Source of the DNA: PGYU01 sp964637845
GTDB lineage: Bacteria > Bacteroidota > Ignavibacteria > Kapaibacteriales > UBA2268
Length of the DNA: 64,000 nt
NCBI GenBank assembly: GCA_964637845.1
Contig: CAZWXI010000001.1
Coordinates: 44,934-108,933, forward strand
Reading direction: 5' to 3'
The notes under the pieces were generated by a model. That model saw only the letters and a list, made by a program, of their open reading frames with translations. It was not told the DNA's origin and did not search any database. Below, one piece after another: positions 18,183 to 27,411 of this stretch (position 1 is its first letter; each line of letters starts with the position of its first letter). Both the position numbers and the translations under genes were made by a program.

Positions 18183-20678
18183 TTATAATAACTGTTCGGG
18201 TTCATGGTAGTCTTCCGTGTTACCGTTTCCGTTACTACCTTGTTCTTCGTCATGAACAACAGTTACTATGTCTGCAATCGAATCACCTTCATCAAGTCTC
18301 ATCAGTCTTACGCCTTGCGTATTCCTGCCAATAGTTCTTATCGCTTTAATGCTTTGCCTGATGACGATTCCGTTAACTGTCATAACCACTAAATCCTCTG
18401 AATCAACCGCAGTCATTAATCTAACAACGCTACCTGTTTTTGGAGTGATATTCATGGAAATTACACCTTTTGCTCCGCGTCGTGTAAGCCTGAAGTCCTC
18501 GTATCTTGTTCGTTTACCATAACCGTTTTCGCTCACGACAAGTACCTGAGCATCTTGGCGCCTAATGATAATCATCGAAACTACTTTATCGGATTTGCCG
18601 AGGCTAATGCCTTTTACTCCAGCCGCTGTTCTACCCATAGACCTGACTTCAGCTTCACGAAACCTGCAAGCGAGTCCATTCTTTGTGCCTATTATTATCT
18701 CGGCACTACCATCACTCAATCCTGCTGAGATTAATTTATCATCATCGTTCAATCCAATAGCAATTATGCCGTTAGAACGCACATTGGCAAATCGTGATAA
18801 CTCAGTCTTTTTGGTTACTCCTTGTTCAGTACACATTATCACAAACTCATTATCAGAAAATTCCCTAACAGGCATCAATGCTGTTACCTTTTCATTTGCT
18901 TCCTTGGCTATCACATTTGCAAGCGAGCGTCCCTTTGCGGTTCTGCTGCCTTCCGGTAAATCATAAACCTTAATCTTATAGACTTTTCCTGCATCGGTGA
19001 AAAACAGCAAATAATGATGAGTTGATGCTTGATAAATAAATTCAATAAAATCGTCATCGTATGTGGTCGAACCGCTCGAACCTCTGCCACCCTTGTTTTG
19101 CCTGCGATAACTACTGAGAGGTGTACGTTTTATAAATCCTTTATGCGAGATTGTAACGATAACATCTTCATCGACTATCATATCCTCAATAGTAAATTCC
19201 TTGGCATCAAGCACTACTTCAGTTCTACGAGAATCACCGAATTTATCTCTTAACTCTGTCAATTCGGTCTTAATGATTTCCATTTGTAAATTATTGCTTG
19301 CTAAAATTGCTTTTAATTTTTCGATTAATTGAATTAAATCACGATATTCTTTTTCGATTTTTTCTCTTTCCAAACCGGTCAATCTTTGTAACCTAAGGTC
19401 TAATATTGCTTTGGATTGCACTTCGGTCAATCCAAATTTTTCTTGCAATCCCATAGATGCTGTTTGCGGGTCACGCGATGCTCGGATTAGAGCAATTACA
19501 GCATCTAAATTATCCAAAGCTATTTTAAAACCCTCTAAAATATGAGCTCTTTTCTCTGCGGCATCAAGCTCAAATCTTGTTCGCCTTACAATAACTTCAT
19601 TGCGGAACTCAACAAAATGCCTTACCATTTCACGCAAAGTCAATACTTTAGGACGTCCCTTGACCAAGGCTAGCATAATAGACCCAAAAGTTATTTGCAT
19701 CTGCGTATGCTTGAATAGATTATTCAATACTACCTCGGGACTACCGTCACGCTTCAAATCTATAACGATACGCATTCCGTCACGGTCAGACTCATCATTT
19801 AATCCAGAAATATCTTCTAAAACTTTTGCACGCACCAATTCGGCAATTTTTTCAATTAATGTGGCTTTGTTTACCTGATAAGGCAGTTCGGTTACTATTA
19901 TAGATTGTTTTGTACCCGTTTTATTTTCCTCGAAGGCAACTTTGGCACGAACAGTTACTTTGCCCTTACCGGTCGTATAGGTTTCCCTAACACCTTCATA
20001 ACCGTAAATTATACCACCTGTGGGAAAATCCGGAGCAGGAATATATTTCATAAGTTCTTCAGAAGTAATCTCACGGTTTTCGATGTAAGCTATCGAACCA
20101 TTTATGACTTCCCGTAAGTTGTGCGGTGGAATATTCGTCGCCATTCCAACTGCTATTCCGCTCGCACCATTAATCAGGAGTGTCGGCAATACCGTCGGCA
20201 ATACCGTCGGCTCTTTGAGTGATTCATCAAAGTTTGGCTGAAAATCAACTGTATTTTTGTCTATATCCCTTAAAGTTTGAATCGCGATTTGAGCCAGTCT
20301 CGTTTCAGTGTAACGCATCGCGGCTGGAGGGTCGCCGTCTATTGAACCGTAGTTACCCTGACCGTCAACAAGGGGATACCTCATGCTCCAATCTTGAGCT
20401 AATCTGACCATGGCGTCATAAACGGAAGAATCACCATGAGGGTGATATTTACCGAGTACTTCACCGACAAGTCGTGCTGATTTCTTATAAGCTCGATTTG
20501 GTAATAATCCCAATTCTTGCATTGCAAATAGGATTCTGCGGTGCACCGGCTTCAAACCGTCTCTCACATCGGGTAACGCGCGAGATACTATTACAGACAT
20601 TGAATAATCCAAATATGAGCTTCTCATCTCGTCTTCTAACAATGTCTGTACTATTGTTTCTTGATTTAAAAGTGACAT
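18183..20678 (-). CDS. gyrA: DNA gyrase subunit A
   Basis: GyrA (831 residues) cuts and rejoins DNA to add negative supercoils. The catalytic tyrosine is Y123 in AAMRYTE. The quinolone-determining region reads HGDSSVYDAM with Ser84 and Asp88 at the positions of E. coli S83 and D87, the sensitive-type residues. The GyrA box is present as QNKGGRG at the start of the C-terminal pinwheel, which separates it from ParC. The tail is acidic. A 12-base tandem repeat within the gene (20182-20210) encodes TVLPTVLP without changing the usual length. The gene has its own -7-like element upstream. Confidence 0.97.
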   Translation of the reverse strand: MSLLNQETIVQTLLEDEMRSSYLDYSMSVIVSRALPDVRDGLKPVHRRILFAMQELGLLPNRAYKKSARLVGEVLGKYHPHGDSSVYDAMVRLAQDWSMRYPLVDGQGNYGSIDGDPPAAMRYTETRLAQIAIQTLRDIDKNTVDFQPNFDESLKEPTVLPTVLPTLLINGASGIAVGMATNIPPHNLREVINGSIAYIENREITSEELMKYIPAPDFPTGGIIYGYEGVRETYTTGKGKVTVRAKVAFEENKTGTKQSIIVTELPYQVNKATLIEKIAELVRAKVLEDISGLNDESDRDGMRIVIDLKRDGSPEVVLNNLFKHTQMQITFGSIMLALVKGRPKVLTLREMVRHFVEFRNEVIVRRTRFELDAAEKRAHILEGFKIALDNLDAVIALIRASRDPQTASMGLQEKFGLTEVQSKAILDLRLQRLTGLEREKIEKEYRDLIQLIEKLKAILASNNLQMEIIKTELTELRDKFGDSRRTEVVLDAKEFTIEDMIVDEDVIVTISHKGFIKRTPLSSYRRQNKGGRGSSGSTTYDDDFIEFIYQASTHHYLLFFTDAGKVYKIKVYDLPEGSRTAKGRSLANVIAKEANEKVTALMPVREFSDNEFVIMCTEQGVTKKTELSRFANVRSNGIIAIGLNDDDKLISAGLSDGSAEIIIGTKNGLACRFREAEVRSMGRTAAGVKGISLGKSDKVVSMIIIRRQDAQVLVVSENGYGKRTRYEDFRLTRRGAKGVISMNITPKTGSVVRLMTAVDSEDLVVMTVNGIVIRQSIKAIRTIGRNTQGVRLMRLDEGDSIADIVTVVHDEEQGSNGNGNTEDYHEPEQLL

Positions 20679-20721
20679 TCTACAATATATAGTTAATTAT
20701 TAATTGTCTATAATAAACTTA

Positions 20722-20729
20722 CAAATATA
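20722..20729 (-). promoter_or_regulatory. Bacteroidota-type -7 element before gyrA
   Basis: Read on the minus strand this is TATATTTG, a full match to TAnnTTTG, 43 bases before the gyrA ATG. No -33 TTTG is present at 19 bases. Confidence 0.45.
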
Positions 20730-20779
20730 CGAATTTTTAAGAGATTATACTAAGAAAAATGATTAACAATTTGCCTCAA

Positions 20780-23700
20780 TTAACAGATTAATTCATCACT
20801 GTCGAGAAAAATGCCGCGTGATTTAATATGCTCAATCAATGACGAGTAAATTTCGGATTTGCACAATACTTCAGAATTTCCTGTAATGACAAAGTGAGAT
20901 TGAGCACGCGTTATTGCAACATTTAATTTCCTGTCAATTTCCTTGCCTTCAAACTTGCTTGGGTTGCATAAAGAGTGAAGTAATTGAGGATAATTCACGG
21001 CTATTGTCATGATAATAAATTGTCTTTGACTGCCTTGGAACCTTTCTACTGTATCAACTAAAATCAAATCCAATTTGTCTTCCAGCAAATAGCTTTTTAC
21101 AAGACTGCATTGTGAACGAAAAGGTGCAATTACTCCAACCGTTGTTGAATCAAAGCTATTTGCAAGCGTATTTTTTATTGCGTAACAAAAAGCTCTGACT
21201 ATTTGAGCTTCGGTAATTGATTGTTTAAATCCAATATCATACTTACAATCAACAAAAATCATTCTCTTCTGAGAAAGGACTTGCTCAAGGCGATTTTGGC
21301 TATCGGGAGAGAAATTTTTAATTTTTTCTTTCTGATGCAAGCCGAATATTTTCAGTTTATTGTTATAGAAATAACGATTTGGAAATAATTCTATATCTTC
21401 GTGCATTCTCGCTTGGTAAATCAGTGTATCGTAACAATCATGCCATCCGTTTATTTTTGCTTGTCTGATTAATCTTTCAAACAGTGAAATCGTTAAGTCA
21501 CTCATAGATATAGCTTTAAGTATATCGTTATCAATAAGCGAATACATGCTGTCTTGCGAAAATATAGCAGGCAATTGCCTTTCATCACCAATTAGAATGA
21601 ACTTCTTTACGTATGAAAGTATTCCGGATAGCTGATATTCGGGTATTTGTGATGCTTCGTCCACAATAGCCGTATCAAAATCAAACAATGAAAATATTTC
21701 TTTATTTGAGACAGCAGTAGCAACTGTCGAAATAATTAATCGTGCCTTTCCAACTTCTTTATATAAATCTCTCAACGACAAACGCTCTGCTAAATCCGCC
21801 ACTAATCGCTTGGAATTTCTTCTAGCGGCTTTTGAACCGACTCTCAAATAGTTGATCTTTGGCGAGATACCGGCAACAACATCCTCAATCTCATCTACTG
21901 CTCTATTTGTATATGCAATAATTAATACTTTACGTTGTTCCTCATGCGAAAATTGCTCTACCAAAGCCTTAAGCATATATGTTGTTTTACCGGTGCCGGG
22001 AGGTCCTTGTATAATGAAATAATCTTTTGCTTGCACACATTTTCTGAAAATTTCATTTTGTTTGTCATTTAAATATTGTTTTGGTTTAACATCAGAAGCA
22101 CCAAACTCAGGTCTTCTGATCCCCAAAAATAGTTCTCGAAATTTTTTGTTTGACTTTAAGAGTCTGAAAATTGAAGCTAAAACTGCTCTATTGGATGATT
22201 CGATTCTATCTGAAATAATAGCCCAATCGGTTGCCACATTAAATTTATCGCGTTTGAATGATTTATTACGAAGGGATAGTCTTATGGAAGTATTTGTCGC
22301 TTCAATGACAGAACCCCTAAGCACTTGGTCTTTATGAGGTAAGCATTCTCCGTAAGAATCATATGCAAATAAAACAACAATATCTCCTTCCCGGATTGAA
22401 GTAAATTGCATTTGCTCACATTTGGCATCGAATTCCATATGCAATTTATCAGGATCACTTTTCTCAATGTTGAGTTTTAAGTCCTTTATTATATGGCTAT
22501 TATGTATATTATCAAATTTGTTCAAATTCCACAAATTCGAATATGGTTTTGAATTATTGGACGCAAAATAGCCGATTTTTAAAGAAAATATTTCACGATA
22601 AGCAAAAGATAATTGCTCTTTAAACCACTCCCGAGTAATTTCATCTGCTTTTTTATAATGTCCGAAAAATTCTAAGATATCTTTTGAAATAAAATTAATG
22701 CCGGGCAATTCTACTTTATCGTTTTCGAAAATCTTAAATCGTCTGTTTGCAATAGTGAACTCAAGTGCAACAATATAATTACGGTGCTTAAGTAGTTGTT
22801 GTTTATAGAGAAAGACATTTGGTACATTTCTAAGTGTATCTTTAGTATCTTTGGAATATAATATCGCAGATGTTCCGAAACGAGAATTATTCAGTTCATC
22901 AAGCAGCAAATTATAGCCCGTAACCTGAGCGATATGTTGTTCCCATGCACCAATGGCGATTCTATAATGATTGTCACCGCGAACGGTCATATTAAGACTC
23001 GGTGCTTTACCCGACTTCATTTCAATAATATTAACTTCCGAAAAATCATCGGATTTAATATCAGCCAAATCCAGTCTGCCCTGTAATCCGTATGTTGGAG
23101 ATATAAAGGACGGCTCAATTACAGGCTGAGAAAATTTATCTTTGCTTAAAAATACTTTCAAATTACTGAAATGTAGTTCTAAATTCGCTTTTAATTCATC
23201 ATATATATTTGCGTTTTTCTTGAATAAAGCAAAGAAACCTAGAGGCTCGATTCTTAAAGACTGTCCTAAAGTACTTTCAAAATCAGCATTCTCTTCTTCA
23301 ATTAATTTATCGAAAGTAAAATTTACAATTTTACCCAAGAGTAAATGAAAATTATTTTCGGGTTCTTTTAATTTGGATATCAGATTTATTAGATAATCTA
23401 TACCTGTTTTGTAAAAACTTCCTGAAAGTTCAGTTACATCAACAAGATAGTCTGGCTCAATAATGACCAATGTTCTTCCTGTTGTTTCGTATTTCCTTTC
23501 ACTTACTAAATTCAAATCAATTATATTAATTCTATTATTAATTCTTAAATAATTATTGATGTCATTCCAAGGTTCTTTAAATTTTATTTGAACTACATTT
23601 TCAAATTCATCAACGAAATTATAAATTGTGCCTATATCATTCTGAGATATTTTCTTAGTACATATTAAATTATACAAACTCGTCAATTCTTTATTATAAG

Positions 23701-24088
23701 TAGTGAATGATTCAAAATAAGTTAAAACATTACTAAATTTATCATTGTCAATTTCATTTGTCGAAATATAATTGATTATTAATTCAACAAGTTGCTTACA
23801 AGCATTTACCGCAGCTTCTATATCTTTAATTTTATAGATATTCCTCGGCTTTATAAGAAAATTAAATTTGTTAAATAAATCTTTTAAATTTTTAGGAAAT
23901 TTGTATTTCTCATGTAAAAACGCATTAAGGGCAAACGAACTTGGAAAACTCTGATTCTCGAGTAACGACAGATTATAGTAAAATTCACTTAGGATTGAAT
24001 GCAGTTTCTTTAATGTCTTAAAATTTATCTGTGATGCTGATTCTGCGACTATTTCGACTAAATCTAAATATTGCTTCGAGTTGACCAT
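20780..24088 (-). CDS. Dna2/NAM7-type nuclease-helicase
   Basis: This 1102-residue protein carries an N-terminal helical region, a PD-(D/E)xK nuclease domain (about 330-420, with GLQGRLDL followed by the ExK strand IIEMKSGKAP) and a superfamily 1B helicase. Helicase motifs seen are Walker A GPPGTGKTTY (about 695), DEAS box (about 809), GDERQLPA, motif V with VERFQGSQRQ, and motif VI with LNVAITRAQ. It is probably involved in DNA repair or replication fork processing, like Dna2. Dna2 and Cas4 nucleases usually carry four Fe-S cysteines around this domain, and none are placed that way here. It lies 101 bases before gyrA and 4 after recJ, so recJ and this gene probably share a transcript. Confidence 0.85.
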   Translation of the reverse strand: MVNSKQYLDLVEIVAESASQINFKTLKKLHSILSEFYYNLSLLENQSFPSSFALNAFLHEKYKFPKNLKDLFNKFNFLIKPRNIYKIKDIEAAVNACKQLVELIINYISTNEIDNDKFSNVLTYFESFTTYNKELTSLYNLICTKKISQNDIGTIYNFVDEFENVVQIKFKEPWNDINNYLRINNRINIIDLNLVSERKYETTGRTLVIIEPDYLVDVTELSGSFYKTGIDYLINLISKLKEPENNFHLLLGKIVNFTFDKLIEEENADFESTLGQSLRIEPLGFFALFKKNANIYDELKANLELHFSNLKVFLSKDKFSQPVIEPSFISPTYGLQGRLDLADIKSDDFSEVNIIEMKSGKAPSLNMTVRGDNHYRIAIGAWEQHIAQVTGYNLLLDELNNSRFGTSAILYSKDTKDTLRNVPNVFLYKQQLLKHRNYIVALEFTIANRRFKIFENDKVELPGINFISKDILEFFGHYKKADEITREWFKEQLSFAYREIFSLKIGYFASNNSKPYSNLWNLNKFDNIHNSHIIKDLKLNIEKSDPDKLHMEFDAKCEQMQFTSIREGDIVVLFAYDSYGECLPHKDQVLRGSVIEATNTSIRLSLRNKSFKRDKFNVATDWAIISDRIESSNRAVLASIFRLLKSNKKFRELFLGIRRPEFGASDVKPKQYLNDKQNEIFRKCVQAKDYFIIQGPPGTGKTTYMLKALVEQFSHEEQRKVLIIAYTNRAVDEIEDVVAGISPKINYLRVGSKAARRNSKRLVADLAERLSLRDLYKEVGKARLIISTVATAVSNKEIFSLFDFDTAIVDEASQIPEYQLSGILSYVKKFILIGDERQLPAIFSQDSMYSLIDNDILKAISMSDLTISLFERLIRQAKINGWHDCYDTLIYQARMHEDIELFPNRYFYNNKLKIFGLHQKEKIKNFSPDSQNRLEQVLSQKRMIFVDCKYDIGFKQSITEAQIVRAFCYAIKNTLANSFDSTTVGVIAPFRSQCSLVKSYLLEDKLDLILVDTVERFQGSQRQFIIMTIAVNYPQLLHSLCNPSKFEGKEIDRKLNVAITRAQSHFVITGNSEVLCKSEIYSSLIEHIKSRGIFLDSDELIC

Positions 24089-24092
24089 ATGA

Positions 24093-25796
24093 TTAATTAT
24101 CGGGTCTTATGTCTTTTATGCTTAATTGTGGGGACTTATTACCGCTAAATACAGAAAATTCAAAATTATAAACAATCGAAAAAGTCTTTCCACCGTTGCA
24201 TAGATTAATTTTCTTGGCTAAATTTTGCCCGATAGCATCTATTGCGAAATTATTTTGTATCGCTCTGAATTTTATACTATTATTCCCGATTATTTTGATA
24301 CCGTTTTGAGAACGAACTCCATTTGATATGAATACAGGTTTATGATTTGCATAGCCATAAGGAGCAAATTTATTCAATGAATTTAAAAAAGTTGGTGAAA
24401 GTTCATTGAATTTTAATTCAGCATCAATTAAAATCTCGGGAGTCAACATTTCAGTCGTTATGCTCATTTTCGCAAGTTCGTCAAATCTCATCCTAAATTC
24501 GGGAACATTCTCAATTTTCAGGGATAGTCCCGCGGCGTGTTTATGTCCCCCAAATTCAATCAGCAAATTTTCGCATTTTTTGAGAGCGGTATGTACATCA
24601 AAATCATTGACGCTGCGAGCCGAACCCTTAGCAACACCATCAATGTTAGTTAGCAAGACAGAAGGCAAATTATATCTGTCTACCAACCTTGACGCTACGA
24701 TGCCAATTACGCCTGCATGCCACTTATCGCCATAAATCACAAGAGAGTGAGGTGAATTTTTATTTATAAGTTCCTCAGCTATCGGAATTGCTTGTTCAAA
24801 TGCGTGCTGGTCAAATAATCTGCGTTTACGATTTTCATCTTCTAAAATCTGAGCAATCCGGAACGCATAATTTTCATCTTTCTGCATCATCATTTCTACC
24901 GAACGCTTTGCATCCCCCAATCTACCTGCAGCGTTTATGAGTGGTGCTATTGCATAGACAATATTTGAAGCTGTGATGTTACCCTCTTTCAAACCCGTAC
25001 AATGGATAAGCCCTTTCAGGCCGGGGCGTGGTTTACTATTGAGAAGTTTTAGCCCATAATGGACAAGTATTCGATTTTCTCCCATTAGCGGCACCATATC
25101 AGCTGCTGATGAAATCGCTACATAATCCAAGTATTCAATTGCTTTTGAGCTTATACCTAATTCATGAGCTATTGCCTGAATAAGTTTGAAAGCTACTCCA
25201 CAAGCTGAGAGTGACTTAAACGGATATGGGCAATCCGGCATCAAGGGGTCAAGAATGGCAACTACCTTTGGGATCTGTTGACCCGGTTCATGATGGTCAC
25301 AAATAATCGTATCAATTTTTTTCGAATGCGCGTATTCAATTTGCTCGTAGGAAGTAATACCGACATCAACAGTTATCAGAAGAGAGGCACCCCTGCTAAT
25401 TCCGAGGTCAATGCTCTTTCCTGACAATCCGTACCCGTCCACAAAGCGGTCGGGAATGTAGTAATCAACCCGTCCGCCGATTTCAGCTAAAAACTGGCAT
25501 AACATCGATGTACTGGCTGTACCGTCAACATCGTAATCACCATGAACCCAAATCAGTTCCTGCTTCCTAATCGCCTGAAGTATTCTTTCGACTGCCTTTT
25601 GCATGTCCGTCATAATGAAAGGATTATGTAAATCATTCAACGACGGATTAAGAAAACTTTCGGCATCCTCGCGGTCTTTCAATCCCCTGGATACCAATAC
25701 TTCTGCCAAACTCTTGGGTACCTTCAGGTGATTTGCTATTTTCTGTACAGTTTCATCATCATTGTTTTTTCTAATTGTCCATCTATAGTTCAACAT
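24093..25796 (-). CDS. recJ: Single-stranded-DNA-specific exonuclease RecJ
   Basis: RecJ (567 residues) degrades single-stranded DNA 5' to 3' in recombination and mismatch repair. The DHH phosphoesterase motifs are clear: HGDYDVDGTAS, DVGIT, the DHH box in IICDHHEPGQ, and the DHHA1 domain with EFGGHKHAAGLSL. A C-terminal OB-fold completes it. I start it at ATG 25796 (MLNYRWTIRK); the frame upstream begins with TTG at 25826. A consensus promoter (TTTG, 19 bases, TAATTTTG) lies immediately upstream in a palindrome shared with rsgA. The next gene follows after 4 bases. Confidence 0.95.
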   Translation of the reverse strand: MLNYRWTIRKNNDDETVQKIANHLKVPKSLAEVLVSRGLKDREDAESFLNPSLNDLHNPFIMTDMQKAVERILQAIRKQELIWVHGDYDVDGTASTSMLCQFLAEIGGRVDYYIPDRFVDGYGLSGKSIDLGISRGASLLITVDVGITSYEQIEYAHSKKIDTIICDHHEPGQQIPKVVAILDPLMPDCPYPFKSLSACGVAFKLIQAIAHELGISSKAIEYLDYVAISSAADMVPLMGENRILVHYGLKLLNSKPRPGLKGLIHCTGLKEGNITASNIVYAIAPLINAAGRLGDAKRSVEMMMQKDENYAFRIAQILEDENRKRRLFDQHAFEQAIPIAEELINKNSPHSLVIYGDKWHAGVIGIVASRLVDRYNLPSVLLTNIDGVAKGSARSVNDFDVHTALKKCENLLIEFGGHKHAAGLSLKIENVPEFRMRFDELAKMSITTEMLTPEILIDAELKFNELSPTFLNSLNKFAPYGYANHKPVFISNGVRSQNGIKIIGNNSIKFRAIQNNFAIDAIGQNLAKKINLCNGGKTFSIVYNFEFSVFSGNKSPQLSIKDIRPDN

Positions 25797-25821
25797 TAAA
25801 CCTAAAACATTTATATAATTG

Positions 25822-25845
25822 TACAAAATTATGCATAATTTTGTA
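25822..25845. promoter_or_regulatory. 24-bp perfect palindrome carrying divergent -7 elements for recJ and rsgA
   Basis: The half-site TACAAAATTATG is followed by its exact reverse complement. It holds CAAAATTA (25824-25831, -7 element facing recJ) and TAATTTTG (25836-25843, facing rsgA). For recJ a -33 TTTG (CAAA at 25851-25854) lies exactly 19 bases away. No -33 is seen for rsgA. Confidence 0.6.
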
Positions 25846-25902
25846 ATTTACAAAACAAAGTGTGCAAAAAATTTCACACTTTAATAGAAAATTTGAAAAT
25901 AT

Positions 25903-26952
25903 ATGAAGTTTGAGAACGAAGAAGAATTAAGAAAAAAAAGTCCGATAAGGAAAACCTGCATATCTAAGCGTAAATTAGTTCGCCGAACTGGGGAAATCAT
26001 TACTAATACGGAAACGGCAACTGTTATAGCTATTATAGGCAACGTTGTTATCGTTGAGCTTGATAATGCTCACGAATCGGAATATCTTGAATGTGTCGTA
26101 TCAGGCAAATTGATTTCACCACATTCGAGTTCATCTCTTGTTGTAGTTGGAGACAAAGTAAAGATAGTTCGTAGCAATTCAATCGGGAAGGATAGCGGAT
26201 TATTGCTCGGTCGAGTTGTTGCAGTTGAGCAACGAGACACCTATTTTTCTCGCAAAGTCGCAAGTAAAGCCAATCGAGAGCATGTCGTAGCTGCAAATTG
26301 CGACAAAATACTAATTCTATGCTCACTTGCTGACCCCATTTATAATAGGAGATTTATTGATAGAGTACTTTTAGCCGCAAAATTTGGTGATGTTGAACCC
26401 GCCATCTGTGTCAACAAAATTGATTTGTTTGATGATATCAGTATGTTTGAGGAGGATTTCGAAGTGTATAGAAAATTGGGTTACAGAGTGTTTTTCATGA
26501 GTGCTCTCAAAAATGACGGTATCGATGAGATATTCAATTACATCGAAAATTTTGTAACTTTACTGTTCGGACCTTCAGGTGTAGGAAAATCAACTTTACT
26601 AAACGATTTTTTCGGTGAACAAGTGCAAGAAGTTACCGAAATAAGTCAACGAACAGGCAAGGGACAACATACCACGAGTGCCGTAAAAATGTTCAAACTT
26701 AACAATACTACGCGAATAATTGACTCACCCGGTGTGCGTGAATTTGCTCTTTGGAACGTAAAAAAAAACGAACTCCCCCTTTATTTCGATGATTTTGTAG
26801 AGTATATGCACAAATGCAAGTTCTCACCCTGTACTCATATCTGTGAGCCTGATTGCGCAGTTATCAACGCCGTTGAAGCAGGGGAGATTGATGCCGAGCG
26901 TTACAACAGCTATTTAAATATTTTAGACACAACCAACGACGAAATCTTTTGA
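25903..26952 (+). CDS. rsgA: Ribosome small subunit-dependent GTPase A
   Basis: RsgA (349 residues) is a circularly permuted GTPase that matures the 30S subunit. The order of G motifs is permuted as expected: G4 (VNKIDLFD) comes first, then G1 (FGPSGVGKST) and G3 (DSPGVREF). An OB-fold precedes them, and the C-terminal zinc site reads CKFSPCTHICEPDC, with Cys, Cys, His and Cys. The N-terminus has about 35 extra mostly charged residues before the OB-fold. It is divergent from recJ and lies 44 bases before a tRNA gene. Confidence 0.94.
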   Translation: MKFENEEELRKKSPIRKTCISKRKLVRRTGEIITNTETATVIAIIGNVVIVELDNAHESEYLECVVSGKLISPHSSSSLVVVGDKVKIVRSNSIGKDSGLLLGRVVAVEQRDTYFSRKVASKANREHVVAANCDKILILCSLADPIYNRRFIDRVLLAAKFGDVEPAICVNKIDLFDDISMFEEDFEVYRKLGYRVFFMSALKNDGIDEIFNYIENFVTLLFGPSGVGKSTLLNDFFGEQVQEVTEISQRTGKGQHTTSAVKMFKLNNTTRIIDSPGVREFALWNVKKNELPLYFDDFVEYMHKCKFSPCTHICEPDCAVINAVEAGEIDAERYNSYLNILDTTNDEIF

Positions 26953-26976
26953 TTTTTAACATTCGTTGATTTTTGC

Positions 26977-26984
26977 TACTTTTG
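26977..26984 (+). promoter_or_regulatory. Bacteroidota-type -7 element before tRNA-Ser
   Basis: TACTTTTG matches TAnnTTTG and ends 12 bases before the tRNA 5' end, the expected distance for transcription to begin close to the mature end. Confidence 0.5.
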
Positions 26985-26996
26985 TAAAGGCGACAT

Positions 26997-27083
26997 GGAG
27001 AGGTGGCAGAGTGGTTGAATGTGGCGGTCTCGAAAACCGTTGTACGGGCAACTGTACCGAGGGTTCGAATCCCTCCCTCTCCG
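26997..27083 (+). tRNA. trnS(cga): tRNA-Ser (anticodon CGA)
   Basis: A full cloverleaf is visible. The acceptor stem GGAGAGG (26997-27003) pairs with CCTCTCC (27076-27082) and the discriminator is G27083. The anticodon stem (27024-27028 with 27036-27040) holds a 7-base loop with anticodon CGA at 27031-27033, which reads UCG. A long variable arm, typical of serine tRNAs, separates it from the T arm GAGGG/CCCTC (27059-27075). The 3' CCA is not encoded. Confidence 0.95.
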
Positions 27084-27411
27084 CAAAATGAATGTAAAGA
27101 AACACTTAACTCCCGATGTTTCATGTATAGAAAATTCGCTTCCATATGTTTCCAACACTTTTGTAAAATGTAAAAACGTCTTCCTTTTTCTGCAATCAGG
27201 GCTTTTTGTTTCGTCCGACATTTTTAATTTCCAAGTTTGTTTTTAGGGTTTAACAAATTGTCCGATTAAATTCTAACTAATGTAAAAAAATTATCGTACC
27301 CTTTTCATCTACCCGAACTTCCCTCAAAACAAAAGAGAAGAAGCCACTGTTAGCGAATTCTTCACTTAATAATACCGTTATTTAAATGTTTAAAGACTAT
27401 GCTCAATGATA
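27084..27411. other. 328-base gap with no gene recognised
   Basis: AT-rich spacer between the tRNA (+) and the clpC end (-). Short open frames occur but none has a plausible start, ribosome binding site or recognisable protein. I see no strong hairpin terminator for either flank. Confidence 0.6.

Noticed and set aside
27019..27246. Small open frames covering the tRNA-Ser gene
   Set aside because: They are produced by the tRNA sequence itself and its spacer; the tRNA folds perfectly.
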